From Cercis canadensis (taxonomy: Eukaryota > Streptophyta > Magnoliopsida > Fabales > Fabaceae): DNA of 64,000 nucleotides. The stretch spans positions 56,730-120,729 of the forward strand of contig QAOA01006255.1 of the NCBI GenBank assembly GCA_003255065.1, given 5' to 3'. The notes below the pieces were generated by a model. It worked only from the letters and a program-made list of their open reading frames with translations, was not told the origin of the DNA and ran no database searches. Below, piece by piece: positions 33,142 to 44,947 of this stretch; the first letter of the stretch is position 1, and each line of letters begins with the position of its first letter. The position numbers were made by a program, and so were the translations under genes.

Positions 33142-34569
33142 TTTTGTTTTTAATGTTTAGGGTTTGCTTTCATACTTAAGCTTTGTGTTAACGTTTGAGG
33201 CGGCATTCAGTAATAATATTCAGTTCTTTTGAAGTTTATACAGTTTGTGTGTGAGATCTCTCTTTGATTACTTTCTCGCTGCGTCAGAAGTACTACGGCT
33301 TCTCTTGAAATTGTTGCACGGAAACGGAGAGGGTAGATATGAATGGGAGGAGAAAACGTTCAGATTGTTGAAGATATAGTTGTAGTAGTGTGTGTGCGAT
33401 AGCTTGAATAGTTGGAATTGGGAATGATAGCACGGTAATATTTGTGAAAATAGTTTGTGTCAAGGTTGAAGTGGATCAGAGAAAGGTTTAAACAAGTGGT
33501 GTTTTATTTAGGAGGAATGAATTTAGTACAAGAGGTGATAGATGCTGGCTCTGTTTTTTGGGTCTACCTAACTACGTGAACTTGAAGCCTATTTATAGGT
33601 GGCTTCACCGCTCATGTATGGCAGTTCATTATTTAGTTTAGTATTTTTACCATTCTAGACTTATCTGTTTCAAGTTCTTTCTTTTAGTCGTTTACAGTTG
33701 CTGTTGTACAATTATCTAGTTACAATATAATATTTTCTTTCTCTGATCAATCTAGTATGGCGGTGGAGCTCCTTCCAGCATTGTTTAAATATTTCTGGAA
33801 TAATTTAGAAAGGTGTACTATTGTTTAATAGAGAGTTATTTCAAAGAAGATGAAAGAGAAGAAAGAGACCAGAGAGCAGCTAGAAAGATGAAGAGCTTCA
33901 CAGAGAGAGGGAGAGAGATCGAGTAGATATAATAAGAGTTAGAAATTTGGTTTAATAAAATGAAATCGGTGAACATAATTAGTGAAATTTGGTTCGGAAA
34001 GAGAAGGTCAGAGGAAGAGTGGAACTGTGGAAGAGATGAAGGATTCAAAATCCAATAACCATTACACAAAATGCAAAGTAGAAGTGTTGGGAATAGCAGA
34101 AACTCCGAAGAGTTAGGGACCACGCTGAGGAAATAGTTTTAGCATGAATGTACACAGAAAAATAAATAGAGAGAGAGAGAGAGAGAGAGAGAGAATAGAA
34201 GATGGTCAAGTTTATTGAAAATTGAATCAGTAGTCATAGGATTAGTAACACAGATATCTGGATTTGTAGAAAGACAGATGATAAGCCAAAACAAAGCCAA
34301 ATGTTCAAAGCAATTAAGAGAAAAAATTATTAAATGAGGAAAGTTTTACCATTTATCAATAAAAAAAAAAAAAACTTCAAATGATATGTAAATGTGAAAT
34401 ATGACATGGCTTTCTAACCATGGTTTTTGCTTTATAATATTTATAGATTTTGAAAATTGATGAAAATAAAAATAACATTTGCTCAAAGCATCAATATTAG
34501 AAAAATTCAAGACTTATTTACTCACATGAAGAAATTTTTGAGTTTTCAAACAAGTTTTGAGGGGGCATT
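33142..34569. other. Intergenic DNA with a possible minus-strand LTR
   Basis: A minus-strand TATA-type CCTATAAATAGGC at about 33590-33602 with a leader suggests an LTR promoter over roughly 33200-33780, but its ends are unresolved. A (GA)n microsatellite is at about 34169-34194. The stretch just before 34570 has the purine-rich end (TTTTGAGGGGGCA) of a gypsy internal region. Confidence 0.4.
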
Positions 34570-35301
34570 TGTAGACAAATAATTTTTTCTAAAATGATTC
34601 GCCACGTCATAAATTAATGGCTAAATAAAATGTGCAATTTGTCAAGTGAAAATATGACAGAAATTTCTAGGCAGTTTAAATTTTTCCAAATACCTTTAAA
34701 TGAAAGTTTTTAGCCAATTAAATCATACCATGCATATAAAATGACATAGCATGACTAATAATAAGAATGGTGTTTGTCATTTAGTACATTAAATTAATGA
34801 TGTCACGCCAAGAAAATTGTCAAATGTCAATATGCATCAGTTTGGACAATCATATATTTTTATCTCTTTATTAAATATAAATAAGAGATGATTGTGCAGG
34901 AATTCACATCCAATTAGGAATCTCCTTCTATGACCCCATAAATAGTGCACTCTTGTGTCATTTTACACATTGTTGATTTTGGAGTTCTGAAACTGTGCCA
35001 ATTTGCTCTCAAGCTCTAAGCCTTGAAGATCAAACTCAATCATCCAAAGCATTCAAATTTCGAAGATCAAATCCAAGTGCTCAAGAATTTAGAGATGAAA
35101 ACCTAGTCTTAAAGTCTTGGAGATTATCATTCGAGGATCGAAGTCAATGCTCAAAGAGAAGAATGAAATGCATACTATTATTCTTTGTAATAGAGAATTT
35201 TGATAGAGATTGTACTCCACTCAGCAATCAATGAAAATTTCAATTTGTTTAAGTACTTTTCTGTCTTTAATTCTTAGACAAAAAAATTTGTGTGTATAAC
35301 A
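34570..35301 (+). mobile_element. Gypsy-type 3' LTR
   Basis: Starts TGTAGACAAAT directly after a purine tract (GAGGGGGCATT, 34559-34569) and ends GTATAACA at 35301. It contains a TATA-type CATAAATAGTGCAC at about 34938. The preceding purine tract marks it as a 3' LTR of a plus-strand element whose body is otherwise gone. No primer site follows on the right. The open frame at 34995-35234 lies within the LTR leader and is not a gene. Confidence 0.65.
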
Positions 35302-35791
35302 TAATTAGTTATTTTAGAGATAGCGTTATAATAAACTATAATAAATTTTGAATGATGAAAATAAAATAATGAAACACGTGCACTTCTAAATTTACTTGCA
35401 TCATGTATACATCATTTGTTATACAAGTTGATGTGCTCACTGCACATCCCAACACAAGTACTACTGTATTTTTTTGTGGATAGAAAGCTATTACAGTTAT
35501 TTAGGAGTGTGTTCTCAACATACTACATTTCCCTAATAACAAGTAGGCTCCTAGTTAGTAACTTTTACCCTTATCAACAACAGCACGTGGATTACATCCA
35601 TATCTGCCTTATGATACTATTGCAACTCGAGTATATAGCTACATATTACACTACGTAGAAAAATGAGGAAATTGAAAGAAAAAAGTTAAAACAAGCAGCG
35701 TATCCATATAAACATAACTTGTCTTTCACCAATTTTCTTTAAATTTTTCTCATTTTTACTCCTATCAAATGTATTTCAAAGGATGATCATA
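35302..35791 (-). other. 3' flank of the FT gene
   Basis: AT-rich DNA between the LTR and the FT stop codon. It should hold the FT 3' UTR; no other feature is visible. Confidence 0.5.
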
Positions 35792-37425
35792 TTATGCTCT
35801 CCTTCCGCGAGAACCATTTTCTCGTTGGCAATTGAAATAAACTGCTGCAACTGGTGATCCAAGATTGTAAAGCTCAGCAAAATCTTTAGTGTTGAAATTT
35901 TGACGCCAACCAGGAGCATATACAGTCTGCCTACCCAATTGACGAAATAACACAAAAACAAAGCGATGAATCCCAAGAGATGGTCGTGGATTCTCATAGC
36001 ACACAATCTCTTGGCCTGTAAGATAACAAAAGTAATCCATCAATTTTAGAAAAATGATACATCCACCACACTGAGATCAATTTGTCTCAATGAATATGAC
36101 ATTGGTTTAAATCTGATCCATTAAAAAAATGCTTTAAATGGGTCTAGATAAAATTGTAAGACGCAAATTTAATTGGGGCTCACAGTGGTACGAAAAAAGT
36201 GAGAGATGTACAATAATTATTGCAGGAAGTCATGCATGCATACACAATATAACTTTGTCTTAATTTCTTATCTCAGCTTTTGTACTAGCAATGCTTGAGT
36301 AGAAAATAAACAAGGTAATTACCGGAGCTTGCCCCTGTAGTTCCTGGAATATCAGTTACCAACCTAGGAAGATCAATTCAAAGAGAAAAGTTATAGTCAG
36401 CAAGGATGCTTCCACGAAGTACAAGACACCTCTATTACACATGCCCACAATTTGTAACATCTAACTTTAACTAGATGACTAAAACTTTACATGACTCCAA
36501 TAAAAACTAAATCTCTTGGTGACTATAATGTGTTCAACTAGATTTTCTCTTTTGATTTATATTTTCTAATATTATTGGATTCTTTGTGCTGGTAAGAACA
36601 GAGGTATCTCAGAAACTGATATGATTTTCTTAATTTTCTAAGAAATAATGTTTTTGGCGTATGTATAATCAATCAAAAGAAAAAATTAAAGAAAACGAAA
36701 AAAAGAAGAAGAATTAAACCCTTTTAATCAGAACTCTTACTGATATGGAAGAACATTATGTATACAGGAACCTTAATGCAGAAAACACCATTAAGCAAGC
36801 TGCAAGCTTCATCAAGGATATAGAAAGACAAAGCTAGGCACTCACCAATGCAGGTACTCCCTCAATTTTGGGTCACTTGGGCTTGGTGCATCAGGGTCTA
36901 CCATAACCTTCAAATTGAATTAATAAGGAACTCACAATACCCTGCTGGAACTACAGAGATTGATGTGGAATATTCCACATATAAAAGATGAAAGTGTAGA
37001 ATACATAATTTAAACATGGCTTTAAATTGGTGCCTTATAACTATGTTTACTCTTGCAATATTCCGATTTTAGATGCCACCAACACTTAAATTTTCCAGAG
37101 TGGCAGTAAATAAGAAGAGATATTTTTCTAAAATTCTAACAACACAATTGCAAACATAACCACGACCACAGCCGCAATTTATATAATAAGGGAAGAATGG
37201 ACTTCAAAATATAGTTACCAGAGTATAAAAGGTTCTCAGGTCATCTCCACCAATATTAACCGTTGGTTGGTTGACAACTTGTGAGGGTTTGAACGCACAA
37301 CCATTGGTGACTTCTCTATTATCGTTGTACGTGACTGTGAGATTGATAGACCTTGTAAAGGGATCCAAAACATCTCCTATTACACGTGCAACAGCAAGTG
37401 GATCCCTTTGTTCCCTCTGTGGCAT
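35792..37425 (-). CDS. FT: FLOWERING LOCUS T-like florigen (PEBP family), four exons
   Basis: Complete gene read right to left: exon 1 37425-37219, exon 2 36907-36846 (62 bp), exon 3 36363-36323 (41 bp), exon 4 36015-35792. All introns are GT-AG and all split codons (Trp90, Gly104) restore correctly, giving 177 residues (Arabidopsis FT has 175). The 62-bp and 41-bp exons are the FT/TFL1 family hallmark. PEBP motifs [10 protein letters not shown] (73-82) and GIHR (118-121) are present. Residues separating FT activators from TFL1-type repressors are FT-like: Tyr87 (FT Tyr85), Trp140 and Gln142 (FT Trp138, Gln140), the segment [13 protein letters not shown], and the LYN triad (152-154). In the family, FT is made in leaf phloem, moves to the shoot apex and works with FD/14-3-3 to trigger flowering. 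No disabling change is seen. A TATA box lies about 90 bases upstream. Confidence 0.95.
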
Positions 37426-37510
37426 GATTGATATTGGAAGAGTACACTAAAAAGTGCTTGCTACTAGTTTCTAGTTTCAAGTTTGAATGAAGAGGTACAA
37501 ACGCAGTTGG

Positions 37511-37520
37511 CTATTTATAT
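37511..37520 (-). promoter_or_regulatory. TATA box of the FT gene
   Basis: ATATAAATAG on the minus strand, about 90 bases upstream of the FT start codon. It is followed by a leader of about 60 bases, the usual plant spacing. Confidence 0.6.
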
Positions 37521-37525
37521 CTGTT

Positions 37526-38790
37526 TGTTTAACTCTTGTTTTAAGTGTGACTTTTGAGCATGTGACGTTTCATTTTCACACCGTCAATAGATTCTTCTTT
37601 TCCTTTCATTATCATTCACTTGTTTATAAAGTGTATTATATTCCTCAAAGTAATAAAGTTATTGCTATCCTACACCTGAGATTTAACATAATATTACATT
37701 AGGTAATTTTTTGTACTATTTTGATTTAAATTGTATCATATTAATATAATTAACATAATTTAAATTTTATTAAATTTATTTGAGCTATACACAATAAAGT
37801 TTTAATAGATCCAATAAAATTCATATTATATTAATTATGTCAATTTGACAGAATATAACTCAAATTCAATGTGTAAAACCTCCCATCTCAAATAAGTAGG
37901 ATAAAATTCATAAAAAAAAAATAAAAAAATTAAAGGGCTCTATGCGCCAAAAGTAACTTTCTTTTATGAAAAGCTGAAATGATACAGGGTTCCCCGCGAA
38001 TATTGCACATGTTTTATGTTAGCAGTTAGAATCTTTGTGACCTATGAATACTCCCAACTTTAACGATAGTCAGATTGACCTGGAGTCAGGGATGAAATCA
38101 ATGTTAAGAATACAGACTAGTTTGCTGCAGGTAGAAAAAAATATTATTATACTACCATCCTTTAAAGTGACGGGTAATGTTATATACCACCTCTCTCAAA
38201 ACTTTTTATTTGGAAGTTTAGGTGAGGTGGTAGCATAGCAATTCTCAAAAAAAAAATTGTTAAAATAGTTAAATTTGATTTAAAGTTTAACCAGTGACAA
38301 AATAAATTGGGTAAAGCATATTCTAATTAACCTTTAATGTTCACTAATAAGCATCTAGAAAACTTTGTAAAACAAGCACTTCCGCACAGTGAGAAAATAT
38401 TAACTTTTGCATTTTGCTGACACTAACTTTGATCAAATGCACTCATCCTCCATTTTTCTCATTTCCTCTGTTATGGAGAGCTCCATCTTGGGGATGTTCT
38501 ATGATACGTTTTTGAAAAAGAATGGACACTGGTGTGATTTGTAATTTTCTAATAAAAACTGTAAGTTTTTTCAAACTCGGTCAACTGTTTTAGAAACACA
38601 GTTATTAGACATGTCGAAATAGTTCACGTTTATTGAATGATCATTTTCCAAACAAGTTACAAAACCATCCAGAAAGTTAACAATATTTTGTACAAACATG
38701 AAAAATTGCACCGGTATGCATTCTTTTCCTAAAGCACAATATATTTAGTCAATTCCTCAATCTTTTGATTAAAAATCTGCATCAATAAAA
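37526..38790 (-). promoter_or_regulatory. Upstream region of the FT gene
   Basis: AT-rich. It includes an A-rich run at about 37911-37928 and a short imperfect palindrome (TACCACCTC / GAGGTGGTA) at about 38180-38235, which is probably a MITE trace. I could not identify the conserved FT promoter blocks by eye. Confidence 0.35.
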
Positions 38791-38794
38791 CTAT

Positions 38795-39035
38795 TATTGA
38801 GTCTTCACCTAATAGCTTAAGCTTTTGAGTTGACATGGTTCCTTAACATGATATTAGAGCCTTTTTAACTAAATGGTGAGAAGATTGAGTACTTTTGAGC
38901 GCAAGGTATAAGTGGACATGTGTTTTGTTCACACTTCAAACCTAAAGAAATTTTACATGCTGGAACATGTTAGAAAACCATTATTAATTAGGCTTTCACC
39001 TAACAATTTAAACTTTTAAATTGAATTAGTTATTG
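38795..39035 (+). repeat. Dispersed repeat (copy 1; copy 2 near 53845-54090)
   Basis: Shares with 53845-54090 the phrases CCT(A)ATAGCTTAAG.TTTT, TTGACATGGT..C.TAACATGATATTAGAGCC / GACATGGTATCAGAGTC, ATAAGTGG(A)CATGTG and ACATGTTAGA. Internal half-repeats (CACCTAATAGCTTAAGCTTTT and CACCTAACAATTTAAAC) suggest it is an LTR or SINE relic with a tRNA-Met-like motif. Confidence 0.45.
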
Positions 39036-39249
39036 ATAGTTTCTACTTGAATTCCTCCTGGAAACGTCATCTTTACTCTATCAATTCCAGCTCACACGAT
39101 GCTCATTTGAATATATAGGTTGTTTGGATTCTTTTATCTTGGAGCTAACCCTTTTGTCAAAAAGTTAAATAATAATTTGGGATCTTGGTCGGTTGGTTCC
39201 TTTTTTATTTGTGTTTTGTCCCGTCTTGAGGTCAGTTGGTTCAATGAAT

Positions 39250-39620
39250 GGTATATAGGTTTTCTTCCAAGAAGAAAACTAGAAATGATTTGAAGGGCTC
39301 TTTTCTGCTTGGATAATAAGTCAATATATTAGGGTCACGCCACTTGGTTTCATGGGGCACAGTTGATAACACACTTGCTTTTCTTTTTAGTGTGGTGCAC
39401 ATGAGCATTGTATTGAGTATGATTGTATATACTAGTATGAGATATTTGCATGTGTTTGGATCGATTTTGAGTGTATTCAAGCTATTTTTGTATACTCATA
39501 TTGTTACTATAATGAAATTTCTTTATTGTCTTCGACCATAGACGTAGGCTTTAAGCCGAACCACGTAAATGTCTTGTATCTATTATTCTATTTTATTATT
39601 TATGTCATTTTATTACATTG
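39250..39620 (+). repeat. Copia-type LTR 3' end fragment
   Basis: The phrase GACGTAGGC..TAAGCCGAACCACGTAAAT at about 39541-39569 is the conserved LTR tail of plant copia elements. A related phrase occurs in the LTRs near 46610 and 47700. No primer site or coding region follows. Confidence 0.5.
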
Positions 39621-39910
39621 GGTCCCACCATGCGCAACATCCTTTGATGCTATACTTTGTCATTGATACTTTAGTTACATAAATAGAAAATACAATAAAA
39701 TAAAATGGTTTTAAATAATAGTCCCATATTGTCTTTAAATTGGAAAAGCTTAGAGTGTGAGATTGTACCCTGGATATCTAATTGCTGTTGCTGTGATTAA
39801 TGAGATCCACTATCACTAGTATATTAATTGTTCTTATGTTTTGTGTGCCATTGAGGTTAAAGAGTTCGAAGAAACATTGAAATATCCATTTTTCATTTTA
39901 ATGAATCGTT

Positions 39911-39914
<4 letters not shown>

Positions 39915-39948
<34 letters not shown>
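39915..39948. repeat. (GA)n microsatellite
   Basis: About 16 GA units. Confidence 0.9.
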
Positions 39949-39952
<4 letters not shown>

Positions 39953-39954
39953 AG

Positions 39955-40934
39955 AAAAAAGACATTGAGAATTTGATTCTGTGTCAACGGAATTTTTTTT
40001 GCCGGTGAAAGATTAAAGCAAAAACCCTATTGGTGTAGAGCATTTTCCAAATATGAAAGCCAAAAGGCAATGTTGGAGAGAACCTTCCAAATATGGAAAG
40101 TCATAACTACATGACATGGATCGCACTAGCTTCCCAGGGTGCTCAACCGAGGTAACATTGCCTGGACCAGTGCTCAACTGGTTGGTGGCGGTAGTAACAA
40201 AATTCCTAACCCACCCCTAAAACATGACATATTCAATGAGGACCCCAAAATTTACCATGAAATTAAGGTAAAGCAAGGGGTGGAGGGAGAAATATGGGTG
40301 TCTAAACTTTAAGCCAAATGAAGGTTTAAACAATGGTAATTGCAATTAGAATTTATATTTAGGTACTTACCAAAAAAAAGAAAGATTCAAATTTAGGTGA
40401 AAAATAAATATTCACACCAAGCCAAAAAAAAAAAAAAAACCAGCCTTAAGCTTTTTCACACTAATATTGATCTTTTTACAACATTTTATACATATATTGA
40501 TGTTCTGAAACAATTTACACAGATATCGAACATTGGTACTTGTATTTCTTTTTTCTTTTTTCAATTTTTGAGGCTGTATTATGCTCTAAGAACGGAACAA
40601 TGCCAAATTTTAGAAGAAAAATTCATAGCCATGCTACTGTAGGTGTAGCTTTTGGCCCGTCCCACGTTGGGTTCTCCTTTATTATTTTGTTTTTATTTTG
40701 ATTATATTATATATTTATAATTATATTTAAAATAAATATAATATAAAATATAATTTAGTAAAGAACTAAATTGTAAATATAATATAATATTAATAAATAT
40801 ATTTGATTCTTACTGTTCTTAAAATTTTAGAATTTTTATATCAACTGCCATAAGTTTTTACTCTTTTGAGAATTTTTTTTTTATATACTTGAGATAGTTA
40901 GCTTTAGGGTTAGAGGCGACTTGATTGAGTCAAT

Positions 40935-40971
<37 letters not shown>

Positions 40972-41850
40972 NTTATTTCATATTATATTTTTTTTATTTC
41001 ATTTATTTATTTTTCCTTGGAAAGAGAGATTGACCTTGCCACATTGTTTCAACAGATTGTGACATTGTGTCATAGGCAAAAGATATGTGACAAATTAAAT
41101 CACGTTTATTTGTATGAATTGATTCTCTTTTTCACTAATAGTAACTCTCCAGTATTTATTACATGTAAAAGGGCTAAATATTCAAAATATGAACAGCTAG
41201 TTCCCCAGAATCCACGTCAAGTTTGTGTGTTGGGTTCAGCCGCATGCGTGTCATGGTGAAGAAGTAACTTCGAGTGTCTGGTTCTGCAAATTTTAAAACT
41301 CAGTAGGCGCTTTTTTTATTTCCCCTATAATTTGAATCCTCCTTCGTACTCCAGTTGCCGGTCTTAAACATCTGACGGTAACCTCCTCGAAAGTAGGTTC
41401 AATAAAATCCAAATACTGAGTTTTTAGTATTACTGTCATTTAAATTTAGTTAAGTAGACATTACAGTCATCCTTTTTATTCTCTCTTCACGTACTCATTT
41501 TCTTTCTTTCATGAAAAAGATAAGGTGGGAACTTAGGTGAGGGGGCTAGCATTACCCATGTGGTGAGATCCAGTATGTGAATATAGTATTATTGTGAAGA
41601 TCTTAAAAAATTGAGTTACAACCAAATATACTACCAGTTACAACATTAGAGAATGACAAAAGCCACTGCTAAGAAAAACGAACAGAAAGGAAACATGTAT
41701 ACTTCAACTTAATTTTATAATTGAATAGAAAATAGATGAGCATAACAAATTACATATTCATCAAAAAATTCAAGACTTAGTTCAGTTGAGAAAGACATAA
41801 CCATGATCTAGTATAACCAATCATAGCAGAGACATTGATTTAGAGTTTAC
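39955..41850. repeat. Segmental duplication, copy 1 (partner 43055-45372)
   Basis: Two blocks match the partner region in the same order: 39955-40110 with 43055-43232 (GAGAATTTGATT.TGTGT, TTCCAAATATGG, AAAGGCAATG/AAAGGGATTG) and 41598-41838 with 45141-45372 (CAGTTACAACATT, GAACAGAAAGGAAACATGTA, TAACCATG.TCTAG.ATAACCAA). The DNA between is diverged and AT-rich, with a T-run and N at 40936-40972. The open frames at 40397-40642 and 40921-41259 have no recognisable motif. Confidence 0.6.
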
Positions 41851-41880
41851 TGCAAGTAGGGTTTGTGAAATATCATCTTA

Positions 41881-42546
41881 GGGAATTTGGATCTAGTCAT
41901 GTTGCCTCTTAACATGATATTGTCATGTTAGTTAAAATTTGACCATTCATCCTCATTAAAAATGCCTTAATGTTATAGATGATGCCACATCACTCATTCC
42001 CATTAAAATATATTTTTTCTCTCTCTTTTCCTCTTTCTCTCCTGTTACAGTCGTCCATACCATCAGGCCAAGAGCTCTTCATGGATTCTTCACATTTTTC
42101 ATCGATTCTGGTTCCATCTCATTGCTTGACGATCTAAACGACGCACTGGCTGAATGCCAAATTCTAAAGCTACAACGAATAAGTATCAAGAAAAACCCTT
42201 CTTGTTTCTTTTCTCGTTCTGAACATAATGGTCTTCAGAAGATCAACTCGTTGTTGTCATATATCAAAGCCAAATTCAACACTATAGAATTAGAAGCAAA
42301 CGGAAATTCCAGCATATGGACCCGAACCAAGAAATTTTTTTGAGAAAAATAATCCATGGAGAGGGTGAAGGGGAAAAGGACTCTGTGTGGGAGAGAAAGA
42401 GAAAAAGAGAAAAAAGAAAATTTGATGGGAATGATGACATGACATCATCTATGTTATTAAGATCTTTTTAATGAAGACTAACGAGTCTAAATTTTACTAA
42501 CATGACATTGTCATGTTAAAAAGCAACATGACTGAATCCAAATCCC
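41881..42546. mobile_element. Second Mutator-like element with long inverted repeats
   Basis: Inverted repeats of about 150 bases bound a 666-bp element: left 41881-42030 and right 42400-42546. Matching stretches in inverted order include GGGA(A)TTTGGAT, AGTCATGTTGC, TTAACATGA..TTGTCATGTTAG, TCTTCATTAAAAA and ATAGATGATG. The length and lack of transposase fit a non-autonomous Mutator-like element. The interior 42040-42400 is richer in G+C than the surroundings and open in one frame. No clean target duplication was found. Confidence 0.65.
42060..42343 (+). pseudogene. Possible captured host exon inside the second Mutator-like element
   Basis: One frame stays open across the whole interior (RALHGFFTFFIDS..ISLLDD then LNDALAECQILKLQR and LLSYIKAKFNT) and ends at a TGA at 42341-42343, just before the right inverted repeat. 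The composition and helical look suggest a piece of a real host gene. I could not name the family. It lacks both ends, and no promoter is evident. Confidence 0.4.
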
Positions 42547-42591
42547 ATATTAAGAGGTGTGTATATATACCATTACTTCTCTGTTACTGTT

Positions 42592-42730
42592 AGTGGTGGA
42601 GCTTAGAAGGGGCAGTATACAATAAAGGCATAACCCCCCAAGTTTTTTAATAAAATTTAATATGACCCGTCCAACTTTTTTTTTAAAATTCGATATGCCC
42701 CCTCAAGACTTTATTCTAAGCTCCGCCACT
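42592..42730. mobile_element. Short MITE, 139 bp
   Basis: The 17-base ends AGTGGTGGAGCTTAGAA (42592-42608) and TTCTAAGCTCCGCCACT (42714-42730) are inverted repeats with one mismatch. The interior is non-coding and contains ATATGACCC/ATATGCCCC phrases. Confidence 0.7.
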
Positions 42731-43226
42731 GGTTACCATCTCCAACTTCCTTATCCACCCACCAGAGAACATTAGATCCTTTTAGTCTGGCTATCAGTAA
42801 AAAGGAAAAAGTTAAGAAAAGGAAATTCCTTGAGGATGGCGTCCATCAGTTATTGTTCTCCAATGACTGAGGCCAATGTGCAAGTTGACTCTCTTATATT
42901 CTTCGTTATAGTATCAAGTTCCAGGGGAGGTATATCTATGTTACACCTACGTTGTCAACTATTGCTGAAGCTTTCCCCAGTGGAGGTTTATCCTCTGCTC
43001 TGTCGAAAACTAAGAGAAGGAGAACCTTCGGACCATTGAGAGATATGCCAAGAAAAAAGAAGAAAAGGAGAGTGAGAATTTGATTGTGTGTGATTTATTC
43101 TTCTCATCCTTTGTCATTGAAATATAAAGCAAAAAAGGTATTGGTCAAGAGAGAATTTTCCAAATATGGAAGCAAAAAGGGATTGGGACACTAGAAAATC
43201 TTCCAAATATACAAAGAATTAAATAC

Positions 43227-44947
43227 ATGGCATTGGTAAGCTGTGATTCCAATATTTATCTCCCACCTCCCACCTCCCACCTCAACTTTGATAAAGATAA
43301 ATGCTTTCTCAAATTCAAACTCAAACTCAAATTCCTCAAGTTTCAGTGTCCTTTTCATTTTTTTGGCCATGATATCCTTTTCATTTAGAACCACCTCTTC
43401 TTTATCTTTTTACCAGCTTTTGTAACAAGTGCGTTGCATGTGTAACAAAATACTTTTTATGTAATGAAAATTTAATTCTAAAATAATTACATAAGTTTAA
43501 ATGAAAACTGAAAAGCATTTTAAAATTATATAATTAAAATATCTGTTTTCTGAACCCCAGTCCAATAAACAAACAGCTAAAAGATATCAACGATGAAGTT
43601 ATTTAAGTTTAACCAATAACAAAATTAAATTCAGCCAATACTTTTTGCAAAAATAAGCATCTTATGAATATAATACTTTTTCAGTACACCTACTATTTTT
43701 ATTTCGTTAATTTTTGTAAAGTTGAAATGTAGTATTTGTTCTGTTTTTACTTGCACCTTGTGTCTCTAACAAAGAAAGAACTTCAATTTCTAGGAAAATT
43801 CATTTACTGTAATACCAATATTGCCTTGTGATATAAAGTAGCAATATCCCTTCAATCAAGCAAAACAAAGAATTATAGCACTTCTAACCCAAAACAATTC
43901 TACAAAAGCTATAGGCACTTGTACTGTTTGAGATCATAACTATAATTGTGGAAAGACATCCAAAAATCAATTCCTTGGGGAGGGAAAAGAACTTCAACAT
44001 CGGTGTACAATGCTTTTTCTTTTATACTCAGTTTATTTCGATAGAAATGATTTCCATAGAAAACATTTTGACCTAAGNATGGCATTGGTAAGCTGTGATT
44101 CCAATATTTATCTCCCACCTCCCACCTCAACTTTGATAAAGATAAATGCTTTCTCAAATTCAAACTCAAACTCAAATTCCTCAAGTTTCAGTGTCCTTTT
44201 AATTTTTTTGGCCATGATATCCTTTTCATTTAGAACCACCTCTTCTTTTTCTTTTTACCAGCTTTTGTAACAAGTGCGTTGCATGTGTAACAAAATACTT
44301 TTTATGTAATGAAAATTTAATTCTAAAATAATTACATAAGTTTAAATGAAAACTTAAAAGCATTTTAAAATTATATTATTAAAATATCTGTTTTCTGAAC
44401 CCCAGTCCAATAAACAAACAGCTAAAAGATATCAACGATGAAGTTATTTAAGTTTAACCAATAACGAAATTAAATTCAGCCAATACTTTTTGCAAAAATA
44501 AGCATCTTATGAATATTGTCCTCCCTAAGAAATTTCTACCTCCGGCTTTTTCAGTACACCTACTATTTTTATTTCGTTAATTTTTGTAAAGTTGAAATGT
44601 AGTATTTGTTCTGTTTTTACTTGCACCTTGTGTCTCTAACAAAGAAAGAACTTCAATTTCTAGGAAAATTCATTTACTGTAATACCAATATTGCCTTGTG
44701 ATATAAAGTAGCAATATCCCTTCAATCAAGCAAAACAAAGAATTATAGCACTTCTAACCCAAAACAATTCTACAAAAGCTATAGGCACTTGTACTGTTTG
44801 AGATCATAACTATAATTGTGGAAAGACATCCAAAAATCAATTCCTTGGGGAGGGAAAAGAACTTCAACATCGGTGTACAATGCTTTTTCTTTTATACTCA
44901 GTTTATTTCGATAGAAATGATTTCCATAGAAAACATTTTGACCTAAG
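43227..44947. repeat. ~860-bp direct duplication joined by a single N (probable assembly artefact)
   Basis: 43227-44077 and 44079-44947 are near-identical copies on either side of one N at 44078. They differ by a few substitutions, one extra CCCACCTCC-type unit in the left copy, and a roughly 30-base insertion (around 44517-44548) in the right copy, as two alleles would. Both carry the same Ser/Asn-rich small frame (SNSNSNSNSSSF) beginning near 43243 and 44090, which is low complexity and probably not a gene. Confidence 0.8.

Noticed and set aside
34995..35234. 79-residue ORF
   Set aside because: It lies inside a gypsy LTR, downstream of its TATA box.
37487..37702. Plus-strand ORF upstream of FT
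   Set aside because: It overlaps the FT promoter and TATA box on the other strand and has no motif.
40921..41259. 112-residue ORF beginning in a T-run
   Set aside because: The first part is poly-Phe from a T-run containing an N, and the remainder has no family motif.
42122..42343. Independent functional gene
   Set aside because: It sits wholly between Mutator-type inverted repeats, lacks both gene ends and has no promoter, so it is treated as a captured fragment.
43243..43425. Ser/Asn-repeat ORF, also near 44090
   Set aside because: Low-complexity CAAACT/CAAATT repeats; the second copy arises from the N-joined duplication.
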